A stretch of 64,000 nt of DNA, from assembly GCA_964369405.1 (NCBI GenBank), contig CAYJGB010000003.1:41420-105419 (forward strand), given 5' to 3'. Below, piece after piece: positions 44,036 through 53,179 of the stretch. Source of the DNA: CAYJFG01 sp964369405. GTDB lineage: Bacteria > Bacillota > Clostridia > Oscillospirales > Acutalibacteraceae. The number at the start of each line of letters is the position of its first letter. Position 1 is the first letter of the stretch. A model generated the notes under the pieces. It had not been told where the DNA came from. It did no database searches and saw nothing but the letters and a program-made list of their open reading frames with translations. Both the position numbers and the translations under genes were made by a program.

Positions 44036-44064
44036 TTGACTTTGAAAATAACTAAGACTATAAT
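44036..44064 (+). promoter_or_regulatory. Promoter of the large surface protein gene
   Basis: TTGACT (44036-44041), 17-nt spacer, TATAAT (44059-44064), 53 nt before the TTG start. Confidence 0.7.
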
Positions 44065-44117
44065 TTCTAAGGGAGAAAAAGAGAATATCAATTATAAAAC
44101 GAAAAGGATGTAGAGTT

Positions 44118-47100
44118 TTGTTTAAAAATAAAATAACCATAAAGATAATTTCAGTAGCTATTTGCTTTATAATATCTTTTACTTTTTTAGCAGGAGCAGA
44201 AATTAAAGTAGACCATGCAAGTGCATTAGGTTTTTCTACAATAACGGATTTATTTGCAAAAAACTTTATTGAAGCATGTATGCGTTCATTTGGTGGAGCG
44301 TTAGTAGATATGGCAGAAGAAACTGGCGACCCTGAAAAAATTGAAATTGCATCTACTATAAATAAATTTGTTTTTGGAGGTAATACATCAGCAAAACTTA
44401 AAAACATTACAGAAACTTGCGAACAAATTTTAGATTTAGTGGAAGAGATAGATGCTAACTTAACAAAATATACTAGTGATTTACAAAAGACTATGGGCGA
44501 AGATAGGTTTAAAGAGTATTATGATGACCTTGATAGTGAATGGTCAGAAGATGTATATAATTTTGAAAATGAATACAATATTAAAACAACATTAAATAAA
44601 TATGAAGACTATATGCAAGAGGCTAACGACTATGTATATGCTAAATCTGATGAAGAAGACTTGGCAGATGCAAAGGAAGAATTGTTTGAAGAATTTGTAG
44701 AAATGTATTGTTCGAAAGGCAATAAAATCGATGATGAACATAATACATATGAAGGCAAACAAGAGCTTATTTTTTGCGACAACACTATAGATTCTGTTAT
44801 CACTTCTGCTATAAATGATATGTTAAATTCATTAGAAAGAACATCTCAAACAGATAATACTTATGTAGATACAGCAGCACAATTTGCATATGTAGCTTTT
44901 CCATTTGCAGATGAACAGTATGATTTTGTATATAATTCAATGCTTAGTCAAATGGCAGAAATTCTACTTTTAGAAATGATGTATGAAGAATTTTTAGCAC
45001 AAAGAAGTGAATTTTATAGTGAAAACTATAAAGATAACGAAGTGAAAACTAATAGTATGAAAACATACATAAGTAAATTCAATAAATTAAATGAGAAAAT
45101 AGCTGAGGGGTTTAGCAATTATTTAGAAATGGATATAAAAGTAAATGTTTCTAGTAATGGTGAGTTAAAGTTAAACATCAATGATTATGTAAAATCTCAA
45201 GATGTAGGTTTAGTTGAACTGAAAAATACAGAGTTTAAAAGTTTATATAAAAATGTACAAGACACGTATTTTGAGGGATATTTTGATAATAAACGTAATG
45301 AAGCAATTATAAATCTAAAAGCCAAATATTATGATGACTCAGTATATTTTGATAAAATATCAACTATGAACAGCGATGGGATAAATACTTATTACGTTCT
45401 TAGCGATGATAATAAATGTAGTATGAATATGAATAGTATTCTATCAAGATATTTTGATGAAGATATTATGATTATTAATAATCAAGTGACATATTGGGAC
45501 TACAGAACATCATTTGGTTCAGCTGACTATTTAAATTTAACACAATGTACATATACAGACGGAAGCAACAGTTATAAGTCAATTGAAAATTCAAGCGACT
45601 TGACAAATATTTTTGATAATAATTTTTTTAAAGTAGTTGGTTCAACTCCTATTAATGCTTTGTCAGAGCAACTAGGATATGCAAGTGGAGATAATTTATA
45701 TGTGGTCACATCAGATTACGATATAAAATATAATAAATTTAAATGGGATCAAATATATGATGTTAATGGGTATATTGACAGTGTTAATCTTTCAAAAAAA
45801 CAACCATCGTTCCCATTTGAAACAACACAATACAATTGTGAAGAGGCTATTAGTGATGGGTACTCTAAACAAGATAAGTACACAGTAATACTCAAACAAG
45901 AAGATGAAGAAAAAGAAAATACATATATATTAGATACAAAAGTAACAGGAGAGGGAAGTGCAGATGTTTTTATAAAAACATTAAATGAAGAAGAATTGCA
46001 AAACAGCACTTCTGTTGTCACAAAACCAAATGATAAAGTAGAGATATCTTTTAAAGCAGAAGAAAACACTAAAATAAACAGCTTATCTTTAGTTAACAAC
46101 GATACAAAAGAAGTTGTATCTACTGTAACTGGCGATGAAATAGAATACTCTTTAATAGCTGATGAAAAGGGGTATTATAACATAGGATATAGTACATCAT
46201 ATTCAAACTATTCAGTAGTTTTAGATACACAACTAAAACATAAAATAGAGATTAAAAGTATTACTGGAATGGATACAGGTGTAATAACATTTGATGAGAG
46301 TATTAACCCAGAAATGATATTAAAAGATGAAAAAGTAGAATTTACTGTTAGTGAAGATATAACAGAGATGTATGTTAATACTATAGACGATAAAAACAAA
46401 TTAATACTTGAAACACTTGATGACGGTAGCAAAAAGGTTAGCTTTACAATGCCAAACGAAGATGTTTGCTTATTATATAAAAGTAGCAAGTCAGAGTTTA
46501 GTCAAGATGAAGACAATTATAATTTGATTAAATCTTATAGCGACTTAGAAAATGCAATAAAAGTTTATAATAATGCGATAGTAAAAGACCATAACTTCAG
46601 ACTAGCAAACGATATTACAGCACCAGAAGATAGTGTGTTAACAACTTCTTTCGGTGAAGATGAACCGTTTAATGGAGTGTTTGACGGAAACTCACATAAG
46701 ATAAGCAATTTAACATTATCTCCAAAATGTACAAGTTTATTTGCTAATTTAACAGGTACAATTAAAGATTTAGAAGTAGAAAGCAATATAGTAGTTGATA
46801 GTTACAAAGATGAGGTTAAATCAAATTATAGTGGTTTAGTTGACTATGCACAAAATGCAAGCATAGAAAATATTGATGTAGATGTTACTATGGATATAAA
46901 CGGGTATTTAAGTACCAGTACATATGTAGGTGGGGTAGTATCAAGAGCATTTGACAGCACTATAAATAACTGTACAGCAAATGGAGAAATGACCGTAAAT
47001 AACTTTAGTACAATATTTATAGGTGGTATAGCAGGTACGACAGAAAGCACAGATATTACTAATTGTACTAACAATGCAAATATATCTAACTACTATGTTA

Positions 47101-47639
47101 AAACAGTAAATGGTGGGGGTATAGTTGGAAAAGATGAAAACTCTACTATACAAAATGTTGTGAACAATGCAAATATTTCAAATTCGTTTATAATAGAAAA
47201 TAGCAATACAGGTGGAATATGTGGTATATCTACAGAAAGTGAAATTAAAAGCAGTCAAAATAAAGGTGCTATTATATTAGATGGAGCAGAAACTATAAAC
47301 TCAGGCGGCATAGTAGGTGTAGGACAATCAACAAATTTTGAAAATGTTATAAATGACGGAAATATAACAGCAACAACAAACGATTATTACTATATAGATA
47401 GTATAGGTGGAATAGTTGGAATGTCTACAGCACCACTTATGATAGCAAGTTGTACTAATAACGCTACATTATCAAGCGATAGCACGATACTTTACATAGG
47501 TGGAATACTCGGCAAAGGGCAAGCAAGCATATTAAATAGCCAAAATTTAGGAATTTTAGAAACACTTGAAAATACTAATGACGATGAACAAGGAACATAT
47601 TATATTAATTCATCAGATATGATAGGGTTAAGTGCTTGA
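44118..47639 (+). CDS. Large secreted protein: helical N-terminal region, InlB-like repeat and GLUG beta-helix
   Basis: A 1173-residue exported protein. Signal peptide at residues 1-32 (hydrophobic IISVAICFIISFTFLAGA). Residues about 35-400 are mostly helical and acidic; about 420-700 are mixed. About 704-790 resembles the bacterial InlB-type repeat ending in VSFTMPNEDVCLL. From about 813 (FNGVFDGNSHKISNLTL) a right-handed beta-helix with GLUG-type repeats (GGVVSRA, GGIAGTTES, GGIVGKDEN, GGICGIST, GGIVGVGQS, GGIVGMST, GGILGKG) runs to the end. No LPXTG, S-layer or other cell-wall anchor. TTG start, 9 nt after AAAGGA. Function unknown; an adhesin or carbohydrate-binding role is a guess. Confidence 0.85.
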   Translation: MFKNKITIKIISVAICFIISFTFLAGAEIKVDHASALGFSTITDLFAKNFIEACMRSFGGALVDMAEETGDPEKIEIASTINKFVFGGNTSAKLKNITETCEQILDLVEEIDANLTKYTSDLQKTMGEDRFKEYYDDLDSEWSEDVYNFENEYNIKTTLNKYEDYMQEANDYVYAKSDEEDLADAKEELFEEFVEMYCSKGNKIDDEHNTYEGKQELIFCDNTIDSVITSAINDMLNSLERTSQTDNTYVDTAAQFAYVAFPFADEQYDFVYNSMLSQMAEILLLEMMYEEFLAQRSEFYSENYKDNEVKTNSMKTYISKFNKLNEKIAEGFSNYLEMDIKVNVSSNGELKLNINDYVKSQDVGLVELKNTEFKSLYKNVQDTYFEGYFDNKRNEAIINLKAKYYDDSVYFDKISTMNSDGINTYYVLSDDNKCSMNMNSILSRYFDEDIMIINNQVTYWDYRTSFGSADYLNLTQCTYTDGSNSYKSIENSSDLTNIFDNNFFKVVGSTPINALSEQLGYASGDNLYVVTSDYDIKYNKFKWDQIYDVNGYIDSVNLSKKQPSFPFETTQYNCEEAISDGYSKQDKYTVILKQEDEEKENTYILDTKVTGEGSADVFIKTLNEEELQNSTSVVTKPNDKVEISFKAEENTKINSLSLVNNDTKEVVSTVTGDEIEYSLIADEKGYYNIGYSTSYSNYSVVLDTQLKHKIEIKSITGMDTGVITFDESINPEMILKDEKVEFTVSEDITEMYVNTIDDKNKLILETLDDGSKKVSFTMPNEDVCLLYKSSKSEFSQDEDNYNLIKSYSDLENAIKVYNNAIVKDHNFRLANDITAPEDSVLTTSFGEDEPFNGVFDGNSHKISNLTLSPKCTSLFANLTGTIKDLEVESNIVVDSYKDEVKSNYSGLVDYAQNASIENIDVDVTMDINGYLSTSTYVGGVVSRAFDSTINNCTANGEMTVNNFSTIFIGGIAGTTESTDITNCTNNANISNYYVKTVNGGGIVGKDENSTIQNVVNNANISNSFIIENSNTGGICGISTESEIKSSQNKGAIILDGAETINSGGIVGVGQSTNFENVINDGNITATTNDYYYIDSIGGIVGMSTAPLMIASCTNNATLSSDSTILYIGGILGKGQASILNSQNLGILETLENTNDDEQGTYYINSSDMIGLSA

Positions 47640-47719
47640 TAAAGATAGCTTACTACATAAAAACAAACAAGACGTTACTTATAGTAAATTGTTCGTATAA
47701 ATTTACAAACAAAATTAGA

Positions 47720-47764
47720 ACGACCCCTTAAAGTGAATTTAAACAAGTCACTTTAAGGGGTCGT
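47720..47764. terminator. Strong hairpin terminator between surface protein gene and padR
   Basis: 17-bp perfect stem, ACGACCCCTTAAAGTGA with TCACTTTAAGGGGTCGT. It stands between convergent genes and serves both. Confidence 0.8.
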
Positions 47765-47777
47765 GATTTTAAAAAAA

Positions 47778-48119
47778 TTATAAATCTTTTAAAAGGTTTT
47801 CACCTAATACTTTTTGAATACCTAAGTTAATTGAACGATATTCAGCAACGATTGTTTGCAAATATTCTTTACCAAGTTCTTCTAAGTGGTAATATTTACG
47901 CAATCTTTTACCAACGATTTCTTGTCTGTCAGAAATTACACCCTTTTCGATTAAACGATATAATGTTGGATATAGAGAGCCTTCAGGCATTACAAAGTAT
48001 CCTTCACTTTGTTCTCTTAATTCTTGAGCTAGTTGATATCCATACATATCTTCTCTTTCTAAAAGAAAAAGAATAAGCATTTCAGATGTACCTTTTTTTA
48101 GGTTTTCAGAAATTCCCAT
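47778..48119 (-). CDS. PadR-family transcriptional repressor
   Basis: A 113-residue winged-helix protein of PadR family subtype 2 (short form): GTSEMLILFLLEREDMYGYQLAQELREQSEGYF, then the wing GSLYPTLYRLIEKGVISDRQEIVGKRLRKYYHLEELGKEYL. These often repress adjacent efflux genes on binding a drug or phenolic ligand. The divergent MATE gene at 48335 shares an operator-like 15-mer with it. GGAGG precedes the ATG. Confidence 0.94.
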   Translation of the reverse strand: MGISENLKKGTSEMLILFLLEREDMYGYQLAQELREQSEGYFVMPEGSLYPTLYRLIEKGVISDRQEIVGKRLRKYYHLEELGKEYLQTIVAEYRSINLGIQKVLGENLLKDL

Positions 48120-48198
48120 TGTCGTTCCTCCTTATTTAACAAAATTTGGTTGCAGTTTGACGCTTCGCAGTTACCATCAACAAATGTCTATACTGTCA

Positions 48199-48213
48199 TA
48201 AATAGTATACAAT
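48199..48213. promoter_or_regulatory. Operator-like 15-mer over the padR promoter
   Basis: TAAATAGTATACAAT overlaps the padR -10 (TATACT on minus, 48209-48204). The same sequence with one change (TAAATAGTCTACAAT) is at 48293-48307 over the MATE -10. Dyad TATACT-N9-AGTATA spans 48189-48209. Confidence 0.55.
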
Positions 48214-48232
48214 ATATATTTAAAAAATTCAA
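48204..48232 (-). promoter_or_regulatory. Promoter of padR
   Basis: On the minus strand: TTGAAT (48232-48227), 17-nt spacer, TATACT (48209-48204), about 85 nt upstream of the padR ATG. Confidence 0.6.
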
Positions 48233-48278
48233 CGATAACTAAAAAAATATTTTTATTTTTGTTATATTAAACATATTG

Positions 48279-48307
48279 TTGACATTTAATTGTAAATAGT
48301 CTACAAT
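48279..48307 (+). promoter_or_regulatory. Promoter of the PadR-linked MATE gene
   Basis: TTGACA (48279-48284), exactly 17 nt, TACAAT (48302-48307). The 15-mer shared with the padR promoter (48293-48307) covers the spacer end and the -10, fitting repression by PadR. Confidence 0.8.
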
Positions 48308-48334
48308 CAGATTAGAAGTTAAATTTGTTATAGA

Positions 48335-49693
48335 ATGAAGATAGTTCTAGAAGAGAGTTGTATTAAAATGAAAAAAATGTCCTTGTATCATTTAGCGTGG
48401 CCTATATTCATAGAAACTGCACTTTTTATGTTTTTAGGCTTTATTGATGTGTTCGTTTTGAGTAAGTATGATGACTTAGCGGCATCTGCTGTTCAAATTG
48501 CCAACCAATCAGTTGGTGTTTTCACGCTAGTTTTTACTGTTATTTCTGGTGCTAGTGCGGTGTTGATTTCTCAGTCATTAGGTGCTGGAGATAGACAAAA
48601 AGCGTCTAGAATTGCAGCGATTTCGATAACTTTAAATTTAGTTATTGGTATTATTGTAAGTTTAGGTATATTTTTATTTAGTTACGATATATTAAGGTTT
48701 ATTGGTGCTGATGATGAAACTCTTGAGTTTGCACATCAATATTTAGTTATTGTTGGTGCGTTCTTGTTTGCTCAAGCACTTTTAAATGCAGTTGCTGTTA
48801 TTATTAGAAACCATGGCAAAACAAAAACAACTATGTATGTAACTGTTCTTATGAATATACTTAATACATTTTTTGATATTGTTTTTGTTTTGGGTATATT
48901 AGGATTCCCAAAATTAGGGCTTCAAGGTGTGGCTATCGCTACTAGCTTTAGTAGAATAGTTGGATTAACAGTTTTACTCATTGTTTTATTTAAGACTGTT
49001 GAAAAGCCTTCTATTTTTAAACTTTTAAAACCTTTCCCTGTCAAAGATTTAATTTCTATGCTTAAAATAGGTGTGCCTTCTGCTTTAGAAACATTCAACT
49101 ATAATTTATCTCAATTAGTAGTAAGCTCTGTTGTTTTAAATCATTTAACCTCATTGGAGCTAATTACTAAAACATATGTATCTAATATTGTTATGTTTTT
49201 CTATGTGTTTACTATAGCTATAGGACAAGCATCTCAAATTTTGGTTGGTCATAGGGTGGGTGCTAAACAGTTTGATGCGGCATATAAGCAAGGTTTAAGA
49301 GCGTTTCAAGTAGCATTGTTAATAAGTCTTGTGATTTCTGGACTTGGTGCATTGTTTGGAGCAAACTTAATTGGTATCTATACTCAAGATGTTCAAGTAA
49401 TTATGCTTGGTGCATCAATTCTTATAGTTAACATCTTTGTGGAGATGGGTAGAACTAGTAACATCGTTCTTATAAGCAGTTTAAGAGGGGCTGGAGATGT
49501 GTTGTTCCCAACAATAGTTGCGATATTCTCTATGTGGTTAATTAGTACGCTAGGCTCATATGTATTATCTGTTGAAGTTGGTTTAGGACTGATAGGGTTG
49601 TGGATAGCCTTTGCAGCAGATGAGTGCTTTAGAGGAGTGCTGATGTTCTTTAGATGGAAAAAAGGCAAGTGGAAAGAGAAAAGAATAGTGTAA
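48335..49693 (+). CDS. MATE-family efflux transporter, PadR-linked
   Basis: A 452-residue twelve-helix MATE transporter (LAWPIFIETALFMFLGFIDVFVLSKYDDLAASAVQIANQ is a typical MATE N-terminus), different from the copy at 17594. Likely exports the compound sensed by PadR. ATG 48335 has no ribosome site; ATG 48368 starting MKKMSLYHLAWP is nearer to homologues, but its upstream AGAGAG is also weak. The start is therefore uncertain. Followed by a terminator. Confidence 0.92.
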   Translation: MKIVLEESCIKMKKMSLYHLAWPIFIETALFMFLGFIDVFVLSKYDDLAASAVQIANQSVGVFTLVFTVISGASAVLISQSLGAGDRQKASRIAAISITLNLVIGIIVSLGIFLFSYDILRFIGADDETLEFAHQYLVIVGAFLFAQALLNAVAVIIRNHGKTKTTMYVTVLMNILNTFFDIVFVLGILGFPKLGLQGVAIATSFSRIVGLTVLLIVLFKTVEKPSIFKLLKPFPVKDLISMLKIGVPSALETFNYNLSQLVVSSVVLNHLTSLELITKTYVSNIVMFFYVFTIAIGQASQILVGHRVGAKQFDAAYKQGLRAFQVALLISLVISGLGALFGANLIGIYTQDVQVIMLGASILIVNIFVEMGRTSNIVLISSLRGAGDVLFPTIVAIFSMWLISTLGSYVLSVEVGLGLIGLWIAFAADECFRGVLMFFRWKKGKWKEKRIV

Positions 49694-49721
49694 AAATAGT
49701 ATGCTTTAAAGTATAAATTAC

Positions 49722-49766
49722 AAATCAACTTGAGCTGTTTTTCATAGCTTAGGTTGATTTATTTTG
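49722..49766 (+). terminator. Terminator after the PadR-linked MATE gene
   Basis: Stem AAATCAACTTGAGCT with AGCTTAGGTTGATTT (one mismatch, G-U pairs), followed by ATTTTG. Confidence 0.75.
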
Positions 49767-49858
49767 TATTGCATAAAAAATAAGTTAACATAAATTTTAA
49801 AACCATATATAAATAGAAAATTACTGTATATATATTGCTTTATTGGAGTAACTTTAAC

Positions 49859-49888
49859 TTGATTTTACTTTTAATATACTGTTATAAT
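49859..49888 (+). promoter_or_regulatory. Candidate promoter of the VTC-DUF4956-lipoprotein operon
   Basis: TTGATT (49859-49864), 18-nt spacer, TATAAT (49883-49888), 78 nt before the start. Confidence 0.6.
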
Positions 49889-49965
49889 AGTTTTATATTT
49901 AGTTTAAAGTAGGTTTAAGGTTTTTAATATACAATAAAAATACAATGTTGAAGGGAGGAAATTCA

Positions 49966-50685
49966 ATGGCAGTACAAACAACATTCAAACGTCATGAACT
50001 TAAATACAAATTGACTACTAAACAATATAATAAATTGTTAATAGCAATGAATGAGCATATGAAATTAGATGAATATGGTAGACATAAAATTTCTAATATA
50101 TATTTTGATACAAACGATTATAGAGTTATAAGAAATTCAATAGAAAAACCTAAGTACAAAGAAAAATTAAGACTTCGTGTGTATGGAGAGCCTAAAGAAG
50201 AAAGTTTAGCTTTTATAGAATTGAAGAAAAAATATAATGGAGTAGTGTATAAAAGAAGAATTGCAACTACAAAATTAAAAGCATGTTCATATCTTTGTAA
50301 AGGTGAAAAAATGGAAAATCAATGTCAAATTACTAAAGAAGTAGATTATTTCAAAGAATGTAACAAGGGTATTTTACCAAAGGTATATCTATCTTATGAA
50401 AGAGAAGCTTATTTTAGTCCTAGCGATGAAAATTTTAGAATGACATTTGATTTTAACATAAAAATGCGTGAAAATAATATCTCTATTTACGCAAGCGATG
50501 AAGATAATATTGTTTTAGATACTGACTATATTTTACTTGAAGTTAAAACGGTGCAAGGATTACCATTTTGGTTTTTAAGATACTTAAATCAAAACCAAAT
50601 ATTTAGCACATCGTTTTCAAAATATGGAACAGCATATAACACATATATTTTACCAAAGTTATTAGATGAATTTAGGAGAGTTTAA
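49966..50685 (+). CDS. VTC-domain protein (polyphosphate polymerase-like)
   Basis: A 239-residue soluble protein of the VTC/tunnel (TTM) fold: FKRHELKYKLTTKQYNKL, KISNIYFDTNDYRVIRNSIEKPKYKEKLRLRVYG, FIELKKKYNGVVYKRRIATT and LLEVKTVQGLPFWF, with alternating Lys/Arg and Glu typical of triphosphate tunnel enzymes. VTC proteins of eukaryotes make polyphosphate from ATP; the bacterial role is unproven. I place the start at ATG 49966, 7 nt after GGGAGG; an upstream ATG at 49945 lacks a ribosome site. Immediately followed by the DUF4956 gene. Confidence 0.9.
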   Translation: MAVQTTFKRHELKYKLTTKQYNKLLIAMNEHMKLDEYGRHKISNIYFDTNDYRVIRNSIEKPKYKEKLRLRVYGEPKEESLAFIELKKKYNGVVYKRRIATTKLKACSYLCKGEKMENQCQITKEVDYFKECNKGILPKVYLSYEREAYFSPSDENFRMTFDFNIKMRENNISIYASDEDNIVLDTDYILLEVKTVQGLPFWFLRYLNQNQIFSTSFSKYGTAYNTYILPKLLDEFRRV

Positions 50686-51375
50686 ATGATGGATACTTTA
50701 TTTGATGGGATTTTTAGTACAACAACAGTTGCAAATATAACACTTACACAGTTTTTAATATGTATGTTGACATCGCTTATATTAGGAACAGTTATGGCAA
50801 AGGCGTATAGTTATAAAGCAAAGTCTACAAAAGGATTTTTAGCAACATTAGCACTTTTACCTACAGTAGTGGCAATGGTAATTATAATGGTAAATGGAAA
50901 TATAGGAGCAGGTGTTGCAGTAGCAGGAGCGTTTAGTTTAGTAAGATTTCGTTCTGTACCTGGTACAGCAAAGGAGATTGGAGCAATTTTTTCAGCAATG
51001 GGTACAGGGCTTACAATAGGAATGGGCTACTTAGGATTTGCAGTATTATTTGCAGTGATAGCGTGTGGTTTTTCAATTATACTTAGTGTTGTGAAGTTTG
51101 GAGAAAGTAAAAACAATAGCAGAATACTTCACATTACTATTCCAGAAAGTTTAAATTACTCAGATGCATTTGATGACATATTTAAACAATATACAAATAG
51201 TATGAATTTAGTAACGTCAAAAACTACTAATATGGGTAGTCTATTTAAGATAACTTATGAGATTGAGCTTAAAGATTTAAAGAAAGAAAAAGAGTTTATA
51301 GATGAACTTAGAACTAGAAATGGTAACTTAGAAATAATAATAACACGACAAGAAGTATTTTCAAATGTGTTATAA
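50686..51375 (+). CDS. DUF4956-family membrane protein
   Basis: A 229-residue protein with about four membrane helices in residues 15-145 and a C-terminal soluble domain (about 148-229, ferredoxin-like beta-alpha pattern). The family core AGAFSLVRFRSVPGTAKEIGAIFSAMGTGL is intact. It is adjacent to the VTC gene (ATG directly after its stop) and upstream of the lipoprotein gene. These three families often co-occur in Firmicutes. Function unknown. Confidence 0.9.
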   Translation: MMDTLFDGIFSTTTVANITLTQFLICMLTSLILGTVMAKAYSYKAKSTKGFLATLALLPTVVAMVIIMVNGNIGAGVAVAGAFSLVRFRSVPGTAKEIGAIFSAMGTGLTIGMGYLGFAVLFAVIACGFSIILSVVKFGESKNNSRILHITIPESLNYSDAFDDIFKQYTNSMNLVTSKTTNMGSLFKITYEIELKDLKKEKEFIDELRTRNGNLEIIITRQEVFSNVL

Positions 51376-51397
51376 AATATAAATGGAGGTAGTTATT

Positions 51398-52852
51398 ATG
51401 AAAAAAGTAATTTTCATAGTATTAATCATATCAGTGTTTTTATTATCTGCTTGTAGTCAAACAGATGATTTAAATACTAATGAAACAGAAAATGAATCTA
51501 GTCAAACTACAAGTGTTCAAGCAGAAAGTCAAGATACAACACAAGACACGTCACAATTAGATGTTAATTATCCAAATACGGACTTTATTTATGAGGTTGA
51601 TGATAACTTAATTGCAGTAAACGATAAAGATGCAGTTATTACAAATAGTGGCTCTTATGAGTTTACAGGAGATTACAACAGCATAACAGTTAACGTTGAT
51701 AAGGATATAGACGAAGGTGTAGTATATCTTGTTTTAAATAATGCCAATATAACAAGTCAAACAAGCACGCCAATCAATATAATAGAAGGAAAAGATGTAG
51801 TGCTTTTACTAGAAGGCACAAATACTGTAACACAAGGCGAAATTTCAACAACAGATACAGAATTTCCATCAGCAGCAATTTATTCAAAAGCAGATACTGC
51901 TATATCAGGTGATGGAGGATTAACAGTAACAACAAGTTATCAAGATGGAATAAATAGTAGAGATGATTTAATTATTGATGGTGGAGATATAACTGTTAAT
52001 TCAGTAGAAGATGGAATAGTAGGGAAAGATTTACTAGCAATAAGCAAAGCCAGTATTGATATTGATTGTGGAAAAGATGGATTAAAAACATCGAATGATG
52101 AGGATGAAGATAGAGGAAACCTTATTATAATTGACGGAAATTATAATATTGATGCAGAAAATGATGGAATATCAGCACAGCAAGAAATGCAAATTGATGG
52201 AGGGACTTTTAATATACTTTCAGGAGGCGGTTTTGAGGAAGTGTTAAATGAAATTACAATGGGTGAGGGCTCAGGAAATACAGTTCAACCAACAGAATTG
52301 CTAGAAGATAGTATGAAATCAATAAAAGCTAATGATATAGTAATAAATGGTGGTGAATTTATATTATCATCGTATGAAGATGCAATACATTCTAATGGGG
52401 ATTTGACTATAAATGATGGAGTTATAGAAATTCTTTCAGGAGATGATGCAATACATGCAGATTTAGGAGTGACTATAAATAATGGTGATATTACTATAAC
52501 AAACGCATATGAAGGTATAGAGGGTTCAACAATTGATATTTGTGGTGGAGATATTAATGTAAATGTATTAGACGATGCGATTAATGCAAGCAGTGAAAGT
52601 GGATATGTAAAAATCACAGATGGAAGAATATCTTTAAAATCACAAGGAGATGGAATAGATTCAAATGGTGATTTATATATAGAAGGTGGAGATACAATAA
52701 TAGAAGTAAATGCTATTTATGAAGGTGGAGATAGTGAATTAGATGTAAATGGGGTTTATAGTATCTCTGGTGGAAGCGTAACAGACGAAAACGGAAACGA
52801 AGTAGATGTTATTGAAGATATGCGCCCACAAGGAGGAAGACACCCATTTTAA
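51398..52852 (+). CDS. Lipoprotein with carbohydrate-binding-like beta-helix (DUF4353)
   Basis: A 484-residue lipoprotein. The signal peptide ends in lipobox LLSAC (Cys about residue 19), so it is anchored outside. Residues about 50-480 are a DUF4353 (Cthe_2159-like) right-handed beta-helix with many D-G/DDAI and IDGGDI(N/T)V rungs, rich in Asp and Asn, suggesting Ca2+ binding. Cthe_2159 of Clostridium thermocellum binds polysaccharide. Start ATG 51398 is 8 nt after GGAGG; an upstream GTG at 51383 is inside that site. Third gene of the operon, followed by a terminator. Confidence 0.88.
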   Translation: MKKVIFIVLIISVFLLSACSQTDDLNTNETENESSQTTSVQAESQDTTQDTSQLDVNYPNTDFIYEVDDNLIAVNDKDAVITNSGSYEFTGDYNSITVNVDKDIDEGVVYLVLNNANITSQTSTPINIIEGKDVVLLLEGTNTVTQGEISTTDTEFPSAAIYSKADTAISGDGGLTVTTSYQDGINSRDDLIIDGGDITVNSVEDGIVGKDLLAISKASIDIDCGKDGLKTSNDEDEDRGNLIIIDGNYNIDAENDGISAQQEMQIDGGTFNILSGGGFEEVLNEITMGEGSGNTVQPTELLEDSMKSIKANDIVINGGEFILSSYEDAIHSNGDLTINDGVIEILSGDDAIHADLGVTINNGDITITNAYEGIEGSTIDICGGDINVNVLDDAINASSESGYVKITDGRISLKSQGDGIDSNGDLYIEGGDTIIEVNAIYEGGDSELDVNGVYSISGGSVTDENGNEVDVIEDMRPQGGRHPF

Positions 52853-52885
52853 GAAAAGCTTATTAATATAGATTGATTAAAAAAG

Positions 52886-52918
52886 AACGTGCTAGTTTTA
52901 TACTTGCACGTTTTTTTT
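52886..52918 (+). terminator. Terminator after the VTC-DUF4956-lipoprotein operon
   Basis: AACGTGC with GCACGTT (plus inner AGT/ACT), followed by T8. Confidence 0.85.
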
Positions 52919-52943
52919 ATGAGAAATTTACCCTCAAAAATTC

Positions 52944-53060
52944 GCTTGACGCTCACGGTCAAGGGAAAGGTCAAAAAAATACCTTGAGGCAAATCTTAAA
53001 CACTAATTTTTTGAAAAAATTGAGTAAAACTTTTATGTTGCTAACGATTAGAGTTTGATA
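52944..53060 (+). repeat. Dispersed hairpin repeat family B, copy 1 (degenerate)
   Basis: Shares with copy 2 (62985-63090) the segments GGTCAAGGG, ACCTTGAGGC, AAACAC, TTTTGAAAAA, AAAAC, and CTAACGATTA, in the same order. Conserved hairpins are ACGGTCAAGG with ACCTTG and AATTTTTTGAAAAAATT. The 327-nt gap 52853-53179 otherwise holds the terminator above and AT-rich sequence. A 61-codon ORF here is produced by the repeat and is not a gene. Confidence 0.75.
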
Positions 53061-53179
53061 AAATGCTTACGTATTAAAAAACACAAAATAAAATAGCTCA
53101 ATTTTAAAAATCTTATGTTTCAAACTCGACTGAGAATGATTAAAGCAATTTTAAAATTAAACTAGATTATGTTAATTAA

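Noticed and set aside
52873..53058. 61-codon plus-strand ORF after the lipoprotein gene
   Set aside because: It runs through the terminator and repeat B copy 1; its residues are a translation of the repeat, with no ribosome site.
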